In this document: positions 23,201 to 28,335 of the stretch, piece by piece | Position numbering within the stretch: position 1 is the stretch's first letter | Layout: every line of letters starts with the position of its first letter | NCBI GenBank assembly: GCA_003427395.1 | Contig: BFEA01000118.1 | Coordinates: 904,512-932,884, forward strand | Length of the DNA: 28,373 bases | From: Chara braunii | Taxonomy: Eukaryota; Streptophyta; Charophyceae; Charales; Characeae | Direction: 5' to 3' | Notes under the pieces: generated by a model | The model's database searches: none | Seen by the model: the letters and a program-made list of their open reading frames with translations, nothing else | Told to the model about the DNA's origin: nothing | Translations under genes and position numbers: made by a program

Positions 23201-25161
23201 GCCTGGGTAACCCGACCCATAGACCCAGGACCACCCTAAAAAATATTCCCTCTCCCTGCACCGCCCCCCTTGGGCCCTTGGTGCCTCCCCCCCTCCCCCC
23301 CCAAAAAAAAGGAAAAAAAAAGGCCTTAGGTCCACTGTGCATTGCGCAGGCCCGAGGTTGAGAGAAACGAAAAAGCGCGCCTGGGTACAGTTACGCAGGG
23401 TTGCATGTTACATCCGGGCCAAAAAAAAACAAAAGCGCGCTCCAGCAGTCGTCCCTCGCCCAGTTTTTCTTTGTAAAAACGAGGGAGCGGATATAGCCAC
23501 AGTAGGCGGCTAGATCCACCCTCTTTGAACTTCGCCCTTGGTTAGCCAACGTGGCGAATTGGGAAGCCCGCCCCCGACTTACCTGGCCTTGCCGCTGCGC
23601 GACGCCATGACGGAGTGACACTGGCGAGCGGCGCAAGGAAGACAAGTGGCGACACCGGTGGAGCTGTGGGCAGGGCTGCGTCGGCATGGGCGGGTGCGGG
23701 CGGCAAAAAACTAGGTCTTGGGTGCGGAGGGGTAATGATGTTCTCACCGGTGCGGGTGGGCGCGGGTGAACTTTTTTCGGGTGGCGGGTGGGTCAGGCAG
23801 GGCTGAAATTTCAGAAATTTCAAAAAATATTTTGGGTGGGTGGGGGTTGTCTCGAGGTGGAAATTATAATTCTTGGGTCGGGTGGGTGGTTGAAAAAAAA
23901 AATTGGGCGGGTTTGGTCCTGGGTGAGGGAAAAAAAAAATGCCCACCTCTGAATCACGGTCCACATGCATTCGATCCCGTGGCATGAAGGTGATCTCAAG
24001 GCTAATCAGATGCATTGAGCCGGGGGGAGGGAACCGACGGAAGGCGGCCACTGATGAAAGATGCCCTTCCAAAAAAATCATGTTGATATGGTATACCAGC
24101 ATGAACTTGTCTCACTCGGGGGGCTGAAATTTCAGAAATTCCAAAAAATATTTTGGGTGGGTGGGGTCGACTTGAGGTGGTTAAAACCGTTTTGTGCATG
24201 TGTTTACTGCCTGGCCAACACACACTCATTCCCCGTAAATTCTTAACTCACCGTATACAAAACGGCAGTTGATCAGATGAATAACTTGGACCTTTTTCTT
24301 CCCTTTTTTTTATCTGTGCCCTAGAGTACAAGGTCATTCCCACGGCATTCCATCTAGGGGGCAATACTACTAGATCTTAAACCACCACTACAATGGAGGC
24401 TTCCCCCTGCAGAAATGCCAGTGCGATGTTTTTGTCTGCAATTGGCTGGCGGGGCCAGCCTTTTTGGTCCGCTTGCCTCAACCCTCCAAACTTTTCGGAG
24501 AGGCTCTCTCGCTTTCTCAAGTTGCCTGGGGATGGGTACTGGTGGTTCAAATGGTCTTTTTGTGTCCGTCTGTTGCCTTTTTGTGCCTTTCAGCTTTCTT
24601 TTCCGTGTCTTCCATCTTTTGTCAGTTCTCACTGCTCCAGCCCCATGTTGTCCTACTACCACTCTGACCATCGTCTGTACGACCCTCTCGATTGTCTGAA
24701 TGGAAATCAGGTGTCTTTCTTCCGCTCCAAATGGAGCTGAGCTTGTACGCGATGGAGGTGTGCCGTTGCTGGCAATTTTACTCTCCCGGTGCATGTATGT
24801 TGTGCAGGTGAGCCTTTTCTCAATTCACTAAGCCTATTTACTGTCCTTGTTTTTGGACACCAGTGTTGCGCTGCACACTGCACAGTGATAGAGGGCCTCA
24901 TCTGTGTTGAGGCATATTGCAGGCACACTGACACGAATTTGTTTTTGACCCTTTGGAGTTGTGATTGTGCACTGCTCTCCGAAATTGAAAGCAGCTTTCG
25001 TGACGTTTGCCCGTGCGAACAGGGTTGAAACTTGAAAGGTCATTTGCGAGAGAGGGGTCCTGAGGATGAGAGCAAATAAATCAAAAAGAAACTTCGGCCA
25101 AGTTGTGCCGTTGGACGGTGGGAACTATGAACTTGTTTGGTCGTAAATTCAGAGACAGAGA

Positions 25162-25242
<81 letters not shown>

Positions 25243-25243
25243 N

Positions 25244-25322
<79 letters not shown>

Positions 25323-26521
25323 CTCTGAACCTTGGGTACTTGGTTCAACTTCGAGATCCACAAGGTACGTGCTCTCTTCACGTATACAATGTTTTGACGG
25401 AAAAAAAACTTCAGTGCTCTCTCTCACCCACATGTCACTATCCACTCGTCTACACAAATGATTCTAAATTCACAATTATGAAGTGCATGGTTACCCAAAA
25501 TCATGGCCATTCTGTTGAGTGCGTATGGTCTCTTTTATCATAGAAGCCTATTAGAAGGTGAACTTGATGTCGCCTCTGCCTATTATACTCTCTCTCAGTC
25601 ATCTCCCTCTCTCCTCTCTCTCTTGCATACTTCTCTCAATCAGTGCATAAAGACCAGCTTGCCGTTCAGATTATCACGACTGTATTGGGCCAGAAAAATA
25701 CCTTGTATTCATTGAATTCATTCATGACGAGAGCGCATTGTATTTGGTGGAAGATGGTTGCCGCAAAAATGGTCAGCCTCATGCTCTACCTTCGTGGAAA
25801 ATTGACATCTCTCTTCATTTTTAAGAGTGCAGCGCTATGGAATCACTTGTCGCGGTCATCAATGAACAAAAAAATAAATTGCCCAGACCTCAATGATGGG
25901 GTCATCGACCGCCCACTTCCTTTGGCACAAAATGGCCGTCTCTTTGTTTGATGATTCGTTTTCATGAATTCAGCTCGGTGCTATGCAATCAACTATCACA
26001 ATCATCAATCAAGTTGAATCAACGCAAAAAAAAATGCCCAGACCTTAATGACATGGTTGTGAGGCCAGTACAGAGAGGAACATCTAAAGGCCTGTTTTCA
26101 CTGTGCCGGCTTTGGCCGTCGGCCCTCCTCCTGAACTGTAAGGGGTCCATGTGGTCTTTGGGGACTGATTGTGCAGGAGGGGAGCTAGATTTCATGTGCC
26201 GATCTCCGGAGATGGATGGTTGCTGAAGGTGAAGTTTGACTGTGTATCTCCTGTTTCGTACTGTTTTTTGCAGCCACAAACAGCACCAACCGACTCTCCA
26301 GCAGTGATCGTCACAAATGTGATGAGGACGTTCGCTTCCATCACAGTTTTTGAGAATGCGAGGACTGAGGTCCTGGAGTGTCCTGGGTTCATCCTTGATG
26401 TGGTTCACTGCTGTGAACTGGAAAAGGCAACAGCTGCCGTGGACGCTGCACTTCAGACAGTTTCTCACCTGGCCGTTGTCGCTGAGCTCCAGGAAAGGCT
26501 TCTGAAAGCAGGCATTTTGTG
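2432..26521 (+). CDS. GRV2: GRV2/KAM2 (RME-8, DNAJC13) endosomal J-domain protein, exons 1-12 of the part present; exon 13 is at 370-664
   Basis: Joined exons: 2432-2662, 3382-3469, 5841-6067, 7873-7974, 9447-9509, 11750-14185, 15874-16236, 18496-18636, 20675-21067, 21811-22598, 24711-24807, 26274-26521, then 370-664. All borders are GT-AG, all phases agree, and the 1824 codons have no stop. The product resembles land-plant GRV2 throughout: an N-terminal region, armadillo-like repeats, IWN repeats, a GYF-like domain and a central J domain with HPD. Known role of the family: a peripheral endosomal Hsc70 co-chaperone that works with retromer and sorting nexins in endosome-to-vacuole/lysosome and recycling traffic; plant mutants have vacuolar sorting and gravitropism defects. 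Plant GRV2 is about 2,550 residues, so about 150 N-terminal and several hundred C-terminal residues are missing here. The reading frame is intact, so the gene is probably functional. The odd point is that exon 13 lies upstream of exon 1 in this sequence. Confidence 0.93.
2916..2957. repeat. CTT microsatellite
   Basis: About 13 copies of CTT, flanked by an 18-bp direct repeat. Confidence 0.95.
3130..3240. repeat. CT microsatellite and pyrimidine tract
   Basis: CT repeats at 3132-3148 and 3198-3238, with T-rich interruptions. Confidence 0.95.
3382..3469 (+). CDS. GRV2: GRV2 exon 2
   Basis: The acceptor TTTTGCAG ends at 3381 and the donor GTGAGC starts at 3470. It gives 29 codons plus one base (phase 0 to 1). 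The translation starts VSMSKTHLGHTVVVDSG and ends RRFMEER, which aligns with the stretch between the GTTN motif and the WSV motif of plant GRV2 (a short helix before RRA). Similarity is weaker than in the neighbouring exons, but position, phase and splice sites all fit. The last base joins CC of exon 3 to make Ala107. Confidence 0.83.
3527..3846. mobile_element. Foldback/MITE-like element, family GGGCTTCGCTCCACT
   Basis: Terminal inverted arms of about 37 bp: left 3527-3563 (GGGCTTCGCTCCACTGCTCG inside), right 3810-3846, with several mismatches. The same arm sequence forms the smaller element at 6383-6477. No coding capacity. I did not find a clear target-site duplication. Confidence 0.72.
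4502..4564. repeat. CT microsatellite
   Basis: About 31 uninterrupted CT dinucleotides. Confidence 0.96.
5185..5255. repeat. Poly-G tract followed by poly-C tract
   Basis: A G run with T interruptions at its start, then CCCCA, then a long C run. A G tract passing straight into a C tract is self-complementary and could be a hairpin or an assembly join. Confidence 0.93.
5841..6067 (+). CDS. GRV2: GRV2 exon 3
   Basis: The acceptor CAACAG ends at 5840 and the donor GTGAGA starts at 6068. The exon has 227 nt (two bases finishing the codon from exon 2, then 75 codons). Motifs matching plant GRV2 in order: GDWSVVRLRTAGHGTL, a Gly-rich loop (GQGGVGGTGGIGSGGDAV), and LVLTGTSIIERRPNNYE. The Gly-rich loop is longer than in the land-plant protein. 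A minisatellite (6072-6352) begins a few bases past the donor. Confidence 0.92.
6072..6352. repeat. Minisatellite, about seven degenerate units of 33-42 bp
   Basis: Each unit has a core like GGGACTCGACAAATGTTG followed by a GACTCTKTT-type spacer. Cores occur near 6090, 6153, 6192, 6228, 6265, 6297 and 6332. It begins within a few bases of the exon 3 donor. Open frames on both strands through it are by-products of unit lengths near a multiple of three. Confidence 0.88.
6383..6477. mobile_element. Foldback/MITE-like element, 95 bp
   Basis: Arms 6383-6407 and 6453-6477 are inverted copies (CTCACTCCACTACTCACCA is perfect in both). The arm sequence is related to that of the element at 3527-3846. 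No coding capacity. Confidence 0.8.
7246..7354. repeat. Direct repeat pair of 35 bp
   Basis: AGCTGTTTTCACAGTTACAG begins each copy (7246-7280 and 7321-7354), with one mismatch. Start-to-start spacing is 75 bp. Confidence 0.9.
7673..7812. repeat. Direct repeat pair of ~45 bp
   Basis: Copies 7673-7719 and 7768-7812 share GATTGCATGAGCCA(T/C)TTGTTTCTGATTGA, with few changes. Confidence 0.88.
7873..7974 (+). CDS. GRV2: GRV2 exon 4
   Basis: The acceptor TTTTGCAG ends at 7872 and the donor GTACGA starts at 7975. It gives 34 codons in phase 0 to 0. The translation contains IRPLSAVFALIRFVEEPQ followed by MFAIEFNDGGPTL, nearly the same as the corresponding GRV2 stretch (PLSSVSSLVRFAEEPQMFAIEF in land plants, shown here in part). 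The exon joins in frame to exon 5. Confidence 0.93.
7975..9446 (+). other. Intron 4 (1472 bp)
   Basis: Non-coding. There is a G run at about 8090-8109. A 172-codon open frame (8388-8906) has no recognisable domain and lies fully within the intron. I see no other structure. Confidence 0.85.
9447..9509 (+). CDS. GRV2: GRV2 exon 5 (63-bp small exon)
   Basis: The acceptor AACCAG ends at 9446 and the donor GTTTGT starts at 9510. The 21 codons begin VYMSTSRDWLLSALLDTVQ and match the VYASISRDNLLAAVLDTLQ stretch of plant GRV2. It is the shortest exon found and too small to be found by ORF length alone. The phase is 0 at both ends. Confidence 0.92.
9641..9860. mobile_element. TTAA-bounded MITE, copy A (220 bp)
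   Basis: TTAA at 9641-9644 is followed by ACCGCTAGTACACGGCC. The right end reads GTGTACTGGTGCT then TTAA at 9857-9860. The ends are inverted copies of each other and of copies B-F. TTAA at both sides fits the target duplication of piggyBac-type elements, but the internal sequence encodes nothing, so the superfamily is inferred from TTAA alone. Confidence 0.8.
10804..10912 (+). pseudogene. U6 snRNA pseudogene, degenerate
   Basis: The 5' and central part is clearly U6: GGGACATCCG, then ATACAGAGAAGATTAGCATG (10838-10857) and CCCCTGC. The 3' part is disturbed by inserted T- and A-rich sequence before AAATGGT. No upstream TATA or plant-type upstream element and no T terminator in the right place, so it should not be transcribed. 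Confidence 0.85.
11291..11332. other. Perfect 11-bp stem hairpin
   Basis: CCCCTCGGATA at 11291-11301 and its exact complement TATCCGAGGGG at 11322-11332 enclose a 20-base loop. Role unknown; it may be the remnant of a foldback element. Confidence 0.75.
11372..11456. repeat. GC-rich interspersed repeat, copy 1
   Basis: Landmarks CCTGCCTGGGG, GGTCATGCCCAG, GAAGTTGGGTGCCC and CCCGGGAAAA recur in order at 14987-15070. It is rich in CCGGGC/GCCCGG palindromes and lies next to a T-rich stretch in both places. A third, shorter piece is at 14455-14492. Confidence 0.75.
11594..11633. repeat. Poly-T tract
   Basis: About 40 T, 116 bases before exon 6. Confidence 0.95.
11750..14185 (+). CDS. GRV2: GRV2 exon 6: armadillo-like region, Gly-rich linker and first IWN repeat
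   Basis: One 2436-nt exon of 812 codons (residues 238-1049). The open frame reaches upstream to 11636, but GRV2 similarity starts exactly after the acceptor CTTTCAG at 11749. The donor is GTTGGT at 14186. In order: a Pro-rich stretch, then HLKHLAAASRDAIADAG and RVREFNACVPYSGVLPN; repeated armadillo-like helices (SEGVAAEAARLVAFVIGG, ALRRRLFALFAHPA, MRTIAEEDAVAAEPMRDAAL); a basic stretch RKQKRLLQRRRGRGLRRA; a Gly/Ser-rich low-complexity linker (about residues 640-810); the IWN repeat at 832-834 within ADLIWNEQTRQELREALE; and a conserved block ending RALRHQLLLLLK. The coding part is visibly richer in G and C than the introns. Antisense open frames over it are shadows. Confidence 0.96.
14613..14767. 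mobile_element. TTAA-bounded MITE, copy B (155 bp)
   Basis: TTAA at 14613-14616, then AGCACCAGTACATGCC. The right end is AATGTACTGGTGGT and TTAA at 14764-14767. The following base begins the N gap, so the assembly stopped exactly at the element border, as expected for a high-copy repeat. Confidence 0.83.
14768..14814. other. Assembly gap (47 N)
   Basis: Unknown sequence. True length is not known from this sequence. Confidence 0.99.
14987..15070. repeat. GC-rich interspersed repeat, copy 2
   Basis: Matches copy 1 (11372-11456) at CCTGCCTGGGG, GGTCATGCCCAG and AAGTTGGGTGCCC, with more decay in the CCGGG palindromes. Confidence 0.75.
15679..15756. repeat. GT microsatellite joined to GA microsatellite
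   Basis: GT repeats 15679-15713, GA repeats 15714-15756. It ends just before the duplicated exon 7 border. Confidence 0.97.
15758..15948. repeat. 95-bp direct duplication on either side of an N (15853)
   Basis: 15758-15852 equals 15854-15948, including the splice acceptor and the first 25 codons of exon 7. A perfect repeat separated by a single N is most simply two contig ends that overlap but were not merged. Confidence 0.93.
15874..16236 (+). CDS. GRV2: GRV2 exon 7 with GYF-like domain
   Basis: The acceptor CTGTCAG ends at 15873 and the donor GTGATT starts at 16237. It gives 121 codons, phase 0 to 0 (residues 1050-1170). The start VAVGGCELAVDLLTTAHE and IPLQSNLITAAA match plant GRV2. Residues 1101-1159 (16027-16203) form the GYF-like domain: EWLYMN, GEQVGPMEKDRLRRAF, IDWNTKCWAAGMTEWKPL, and IRELRWAL. 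In the wider GYF-like family such modules bind proline-rich peptides; this is family knowledge, not shown here. The first 75 coding bases and the acceptor are present twice, on either side of an N at 15853. The downstream copy is the one that reads on into the rest of the exon, so I used it. Confidence 0.93.
16457..16553. mobile_element. Foldback element, 97 bp, CTTCCCCCGAA family
   Basis: Left arm 16457-16491 and right arm 16519-16553 are inverted copies (31 of 35 positions). The arm starts CTTCCCCCGAATAGAACGCC. A second 97-bp element with a related arm is at 23018-23114. Confidence 0.83.
16790..16870 (-). mobile_element. tRNA-derived SINE, fragment
   Basis: On the minus strand: an A-box-like CTAGCTCAGAGCG (16843-16856) and a B-box-like GAGTTCGAACTC (16801-16812). 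Between them the minus strand reads TTGTCGAAATACAGACC, matching the other SINE copies (GTTGAAATACAGACC). Confidence 0.68.
17174..17670. repeat. Tandem array of ~85-bp units, interrupted by a MITE
   Basis: Units at about 17174-17240, 17436-17517, 17521-17604 and 17605-17670. Shared words: GGGCTA, CAGCCTTTTTGG, CCGGTAGGT, GAACCTGACTGCAGGCCT, GCTGTTGGTTGGAAAAG. The first unit is broken by the TTAA element at 17241-17426. Confidence 0.85.
17241..17426. mobile_element. TTAA-bounded MITE, copy C (186 bp)
   Basis: TTAA at 17241-17244, then ACCACAAGTACACGGCCC. The right end is CATGTACTGGTGCT and TTAA at 17423-17426. It sits in the first unit of a tandem array, which shows it inserted after the array had formed. 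No coding sequence. Confidence 0.85.
18496..18636 (+). CDS. GRV2: GRV2 exon 8
   Basis: The acceptor ATTTAG ends at 18495 and the donor GTGAGA starts at 18637. The 47 codons start VGEVALSILQSLVSVHSSLD and include SPTPIVKRILSSHRCFPHIA, aligning with plant GRV2 right after the GYF-like domain. The phase is 0 at both ends. A longer open frame overlaps this exon in a different frame and is not coding. Confidence 0.93.
19125..19580. repeat. Large foldback: inverted arms of ~80 bp around a SINE
   Basis: The left arm (about 19125-19210) is rich in CTGC/CTGT, and the right arm (about 19497-19580) is its inverted, imperfect copy. Matching ends are TTTACCCATCT on the left and AGATGGGTAAG on the right; GGTTTGCCTGC on the left pairs with the AGGTAAACC region on the right. 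Further GGCA/TGCC-rich words outside continue the symmetry weakly. Confidence 0.7.
19315..19400 (+). mobile_element. tRNA-derived SINE copy (plus strand)
   Basis: A box AGCTCAGTTGGTAC at 19315-19328 and B-box-like AAGTTCAAATCGA at 19358-19370, with ACTGTTGAAAAGTGAGACCC between. The B-box has decayed (GGTTCGANNCC expected), so it is probably silent. The tRNA-unrelated body follows to about 19430. Confidence 0.72.
19673..19746. repeat. CA microsatellite
   Basis: About 36 CA units with one TC interruption. Confidence 0.97.
20241..20631. repeat. Three tandem copies of a unit with T tract, acceptor-like and donor-like sites
   Basis: Each copy has a T/pyrimidine tract, AG, a 15-16-base core related to TGCCTTTCAGAGACCG, then GTAAG, followed by GGGCTTGGTCGAA, ACATCTGGGC and AAACTCGTATTCC. 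Cores are at 20273-20288, 20396-20410 and 20549-20564. The third copy uses TTTAG and GTAAGT. Confidence 0.87.
20675..21067 (+). CDS. GRV2: GRV2 exon 9 with second IWN-type repeat
   Basis: The acceptor GAACAG ends at 20674 and the donor GTGAGT starts at 21068. The 131 codons (residues 1218-1348) are strongly conserved: LLTGEPTIVEGAAALLEAI, LYSTGAFYFCLAYAGSNL, HQAFHDGMDATVSSSLPL, KRSVLGGLLPASLLYVLE. The second IWN-type repeat is NPEIIWTHKMRGNRLI with I1335-W1336-T1337; a Thr in place of the Asn is also usual in land-plant GRV2 at this repeat. The phase is 0 at both ends. Confidence 0.95.
21068..21810 (+). other. Intron 9 (743 bp)
   Basis: Non-coding. A decayed SINE B box (minus strand, near 21111-21124) is present. 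A stretch from about 21468 to 21690 starts TGTTATGGAAAGG and looks like an interspersed repeat, but I could not classify it. Confidence 0.8.
21811..22598 (+). CDS. GRV2: GRV2 exon 10 with J domain
   Basis: The acceptor GTGACAG ends at 21810 and the donor GTAAGTAT starts at 22599. The exon gives 262 codons plus two bases (residues 1349-1610, the split Thr is 1611). It starts VFKHLGDFPQKLAQHCH, then YDYAPMPPVTYPELKDEMW and VEHVEFLQCLLAMWREEL. The J domain covers about 1497-1536: IDEEVLKRQYKKLAMRY, the HPD tripeptide (1514-1516, bases 22306-22314) and NPEGREKFMAVQHAYETLQ. HPD is the signature that stimulates Hsp70 ATPase activity, so the co-chaperone function looks intact. After it come GPQPWRLLLLLKGQCILYRR and PFKYAGYPMLLDAIAID, typical of the family. 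A Gly/Ser-rich spacer (about 1455-1490) before the J domain differs from land plants. Confidence 0.96.
22632..22793. repeat. Tandem duplication of a ~91-bp unit, third copy at 24021-24082
   Basis: Copies 22632-22702 and 22723-22793 share GGTGTTGTGGAGGG, GGACAACCGA/GGCAACTGA, GATGAAAG-type words and CCCTTCCAAATAAACGT. The distant copy at 24021-24082 keeps CCGACGGA, CACTGATGAAAGATGCCC and TTCCAAA. Confidence 0.83.
23018..23114. mobile_element. Foldback element, 97 bp, CTTCCCCCGAA family
   Basis: The left arm 23018-23041 and right arm 23091-23114 are inverted copies with one mismatch in 24. The arm starts CTTCCCCCGAACACAACGCA. Same length and related arms as 16457-16553, with an unrelated centre. 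Confidence 0.85.
23800..24180. repeat. Direct repeat pair of ~60 bp
   Basis: GGGCTGAAATTTCAGAAATT and AAAAATATTTTGGGTGGGTG occur in both copies (23800-23860, 24120-24180), followed by TCGA.GTGG-type sequence. Confidence 0.88.
24377..24550. mobile_element. TTAA-bounded MITE, copy D (174 bp, right TTAA mutated)
   Basis: TTAA at 24377-24380, then ACCACCACTACAATGG. The right end GGGTACTGGTGGT is followed by TCAA (24547-24550), one change from TTAA. Internal words such as CTTTTCGGAG also occur in copy B. Confidence 0.8.
24711..24807 (+). CDS. GRV2: GRV2 exon 11
   Basis: The acceptor AATCAG ends at 24710 and the donor GTGAGC starts at 24808. The exon has 97 nt: the first base closes the Thr codon from exon 10, then 32 codons starting CLSSAPNGAELVRDGGVPLL and ending AILLSRCMYVVQ. 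This matches SSLNGEELVRDGGVQLL in plant GRV2. The exon is read in a frame other than the longest open frame at this place. Confidence 0.93.
25164..25320. repeat. AC microsatellite, N, GA microsatellite
   Basis: AC repeats with a GCGC interruption (25164-25242), an N at 25243, then GA repeats to 25320. The N marks an unresolved join between two low-complexity contig ends, so the lengths are not reliable. Confidence 0.95.
25818..26066. repeat. Direct duplication, two copies of ~95 bp
   Basis: Shared words: GCTATG(G/C)AATCA, CA/GATCATCAAT, AAAAAAA.AATTGCCC-type, GCCCAGACCT.AATGA and GG.GTTGTGAGG/GGTCATCG. Copies are 25818-25913 and 25963-26066. Confidence 0.8.
26274..26521 (+). CDS. GRV2: GRV2 exon 12
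   Basis: The acceptor TTTTTTGCAG ends at 26273 and the donor GTGAGA starts at 26522. The exon has 248 nt: 82 codons plus TG of a split Trp. Motifs: PAVIVTNVMRTFASITVFE, DVVHCCELEKATAAVDAAL, AELQERLLKAGIL, equal in order to the GRV2 region that follows exon 11. The Trp codon can only be completed by exon 13, whose first base is G and which is found at 370, not downstream of this exon. Confidence 0.94.
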
Positions 26522-26614
26522 GTGAGAAATAACCTCAAGCGTCTCCCTTTTTTTCCTCCCCCCCTCCCCCCCCTCCCCCCCCTCTCCCCTCTCTTTAAAA
26601 GGGTGATGGACATT

Positions 26615-26745
26615 GAGATATCATCATGGAAATGACCTGCCCCAGGTAAATTTTAAAAGTTTTCATTCATCCAGATCCATCTGGATTCGAACTTGGGTTG
26701 TATTTCAACAGTTCATGGGTGTACCAACGGAGCTAGGGTCATTGG
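26615..26745 (-). mobile_element. tRNA-derived SINE copy
   Basis: On the minus strand: an A-box-like CTAGCTCCGTTGGTAC (complement of 26722-26737) and a B box AAGTTCGAATCC (26683-26694). Between them ATGAACTGTTGAAATACAAC. It matches the copy at 118-285 over most of its length, including the GGCCCCAGG-type 3' region. Confidence 0.78.
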
Positions 26746-26908
26746 TACAAGGCTGCAAGCGTCTCCTTTTTGTCACCCCCCATTAATCTTTTTTTACCTG
26801 TAGTTTCTCTCTTAATTATTGGGACACTCTTGAGCTTCTACTTCAATTGGGCCACAGCCCAAACCTTGCTCTCTCTCTGGGCTCCCTCCCTTAGTTATCT
26901 GGGCTCTC

Positions 26909-26960
26909 CTAAACCACCATTACATCTTCGAAAATAGGGAGAAGATGATGGAAACAGAAC
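26909..26960. mobile_element. TTAA-type MITE, left end only
   Basis: CTAAACCACCATTACAT at 26909-26925 matches the left end TTAAACCACCAGTACAT of the family. No right end of its own can be assigned before the next element at 27074. Confidence 0.5.
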
Positions 26961-27073
26961 ACAAAAAACTGAGGCTGTTCGATCAGGATTGTCAATCCAA
27001 TGGACCCAACTGAAAAAGGGTGGCCTCCACGTATGCAAAGCTTCTCCAGATTTCCTTGGAGTTGGGCACACAC

Positions 27074-27293
27074 TTAAACCACCAGTTCATCCGAGCCTCT
27101 TTTTGCCAAGGTGGATTTCCCCCGTGTGCCAAGCTTTGCCGAAACGCCTGCACGGTGTTTTCTTTTTCCCCCTTTCGCTACCGCCCGCAGCAGTTTCCGT
27201 CCAGTGGCACTGTCCACCTGAAATCTGCAGCTTTCGGCCGCTTGGCTCAATTTCGATTCTCAAGTTTGCCTGGGCAATGTACTGGCGGTTTAA
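27074..27293. mobile_element. TTAA-bounded MITE, copy E (220 bp)
   Basis: TTAA at 27074-27077, then ACCACCAGTTCATCC. The right end is GCAATGTACTGGCGGT and TTAA at 27290-27293. Same length as copy A, but little internal similarity is evident by eye. Confidence 0.84.
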
Positions 27294-27323
27294 GCTCTTG
27301 CATTCTGTAACCATTGGCCACGC

Positions 27324-27608
27324 TCAAACCACCACTACTTCCAGGTCACTTTCCTCTGGGGCTCCAAACGCCCTGCCCGCCAAGCTTTGTCGAACCCGCC
27401 ACGTTTTTGTCCACCAGTACTTTCAGGTCACTTTCTTTTGGGGCTCCAAACGCCCTGCGCGCCAAGCTTTGTTGAACCACATCGTTTTTGTTTTCTAACG
27501 GCTGGCAGCGCCAGCCATTGTGGGCCGGTAGCCCCGAAGCTCCGTGAACGCGGCACGTTAATGTCAAGGCCCTGCGACCGATGTAAGGGCCACGTAATGG
27601 TGGTTTCA
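27324..27608. mobile_element. TTAA-type MITE, copy F, with internal tandem duplication
   Basis: The left end is TCAA ACCACCACTACTT (27324-27340) and the right end TAATGGTGGTTTCA (27595-27608), both one change away from TTAA borders. Inside, a ~76-bp segment (AGGTCACTTTC, GGGGCTCCAAACGCCCTGC, GCCAAGCTTTGT) occurs twice in tandem. The second copy has its own element start CCACCAGTACTT at 27411. Confidence 0.75.
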
Positions 27609-27940
27609 GTTTCATCTTGCTGGAACCTCCTTTGAACAATACCCTTTCAGGGGCTTCCTCTCCACTTGGTTCATCGATACACGTATTACACAATGACAAA
27701 AATAAATAAATAGATGTATTTTAATCTTCGATTGCTACTGGCAGACCAGGGCCTGGTAAATTTATGTATTTCTCTTAGCCGTGGTAGGCGATGCGAATCT
27801 ATAAAGCCCTACACACAAGGAACAGGGAACAGTTTTTGTCCCAAGACTGGTGGCAATATGCTGTGATCCCAACCCTTGTCCACTGATCAGGTGCTGCTTG
27901 GGAAAAGCCTTTTTCTGTTTTTTATTTTTTATTTTTTTAA

Positions 27941-28036
27941 TCTGGACCATCTCTCGATCTATGCGTGTCATCCTTGCACAGCTCCCATGCTAATCTTCTC
28001 TGTTCTTTTCAATTTTAACAGATATTCCGAAGGACT
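27941..28036 (-). pseudogene. U6 snRNA pseudogene, nearly full length
   Basis: On the minus strand it runs from AGTCCTTCGG through ACAGAGAAGATTAGCATG and CAAGGATGACACGCAT to GATGGTCC, covering U6 almost end to end with scattered changes. On that strand the 3' end is followed by an A-rich tail (complement of 27901-27940), not the T run of a Pol III terminator, and no upstream element is visible. That fits a reverse-transcribed copy. Confidence 0.88.
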
Positions 28037-28335
28037 GGCGATGACCATTTTCATTCCAATCAGCTGGCTTCTTCCCTCTCCAAGTGACATGGTCAGACCT
28101 CGAGAAATGTTTGTCGAATCGTGACATTGAGAACCGGACAGTGGCTCAATGTCTTCGACCTCAAATTTCAGAAGCTGAGAATCTCTGACACCACAGATTG
28201 TTGCCATTTTTTGGAGTGGTTGTGTGAAGTAGTAGTTGAGCGAGTCCAGCGAGTACGGAATGATCGGACTTGGAGTTGCGATGTAACTCCTATATCAACT
28301 GGCACGGTCTCACTCATAACACCACCAATGGGGTG

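Larger units (their letters stand above)
22599..24710 (+). other. Intron 10 (2112 bp)
   Basis: Non-coding. Holds a tandem duplication (22632-22793) with a third copy at 24021-24082, a 97-bp foldback element (23018-23114), a ~60-bp direct repeat pair (23800-23860, 24120-24180) and a TTAA MITE (24377-24550). It is rich in GGGTGGGT-type sequence at 23580-23940. Confidence 0.85.
24808..26273 (+). other. Intron 11 (1466 bp)
   Basis: Non-coding. Holds an AC/GA compound microsatellite broken by one N (25164-25320) and a ~90-bp direct duplication (25818-25913, 25963-26066). I see no gene. Confidence 0.85.

Noticed and set aside
23542-24102. 186-codon antisense Pro-rich open frame
   Set aside because: It arises from GGGTGGGT-rich DNA and lacks any recognisable domain.
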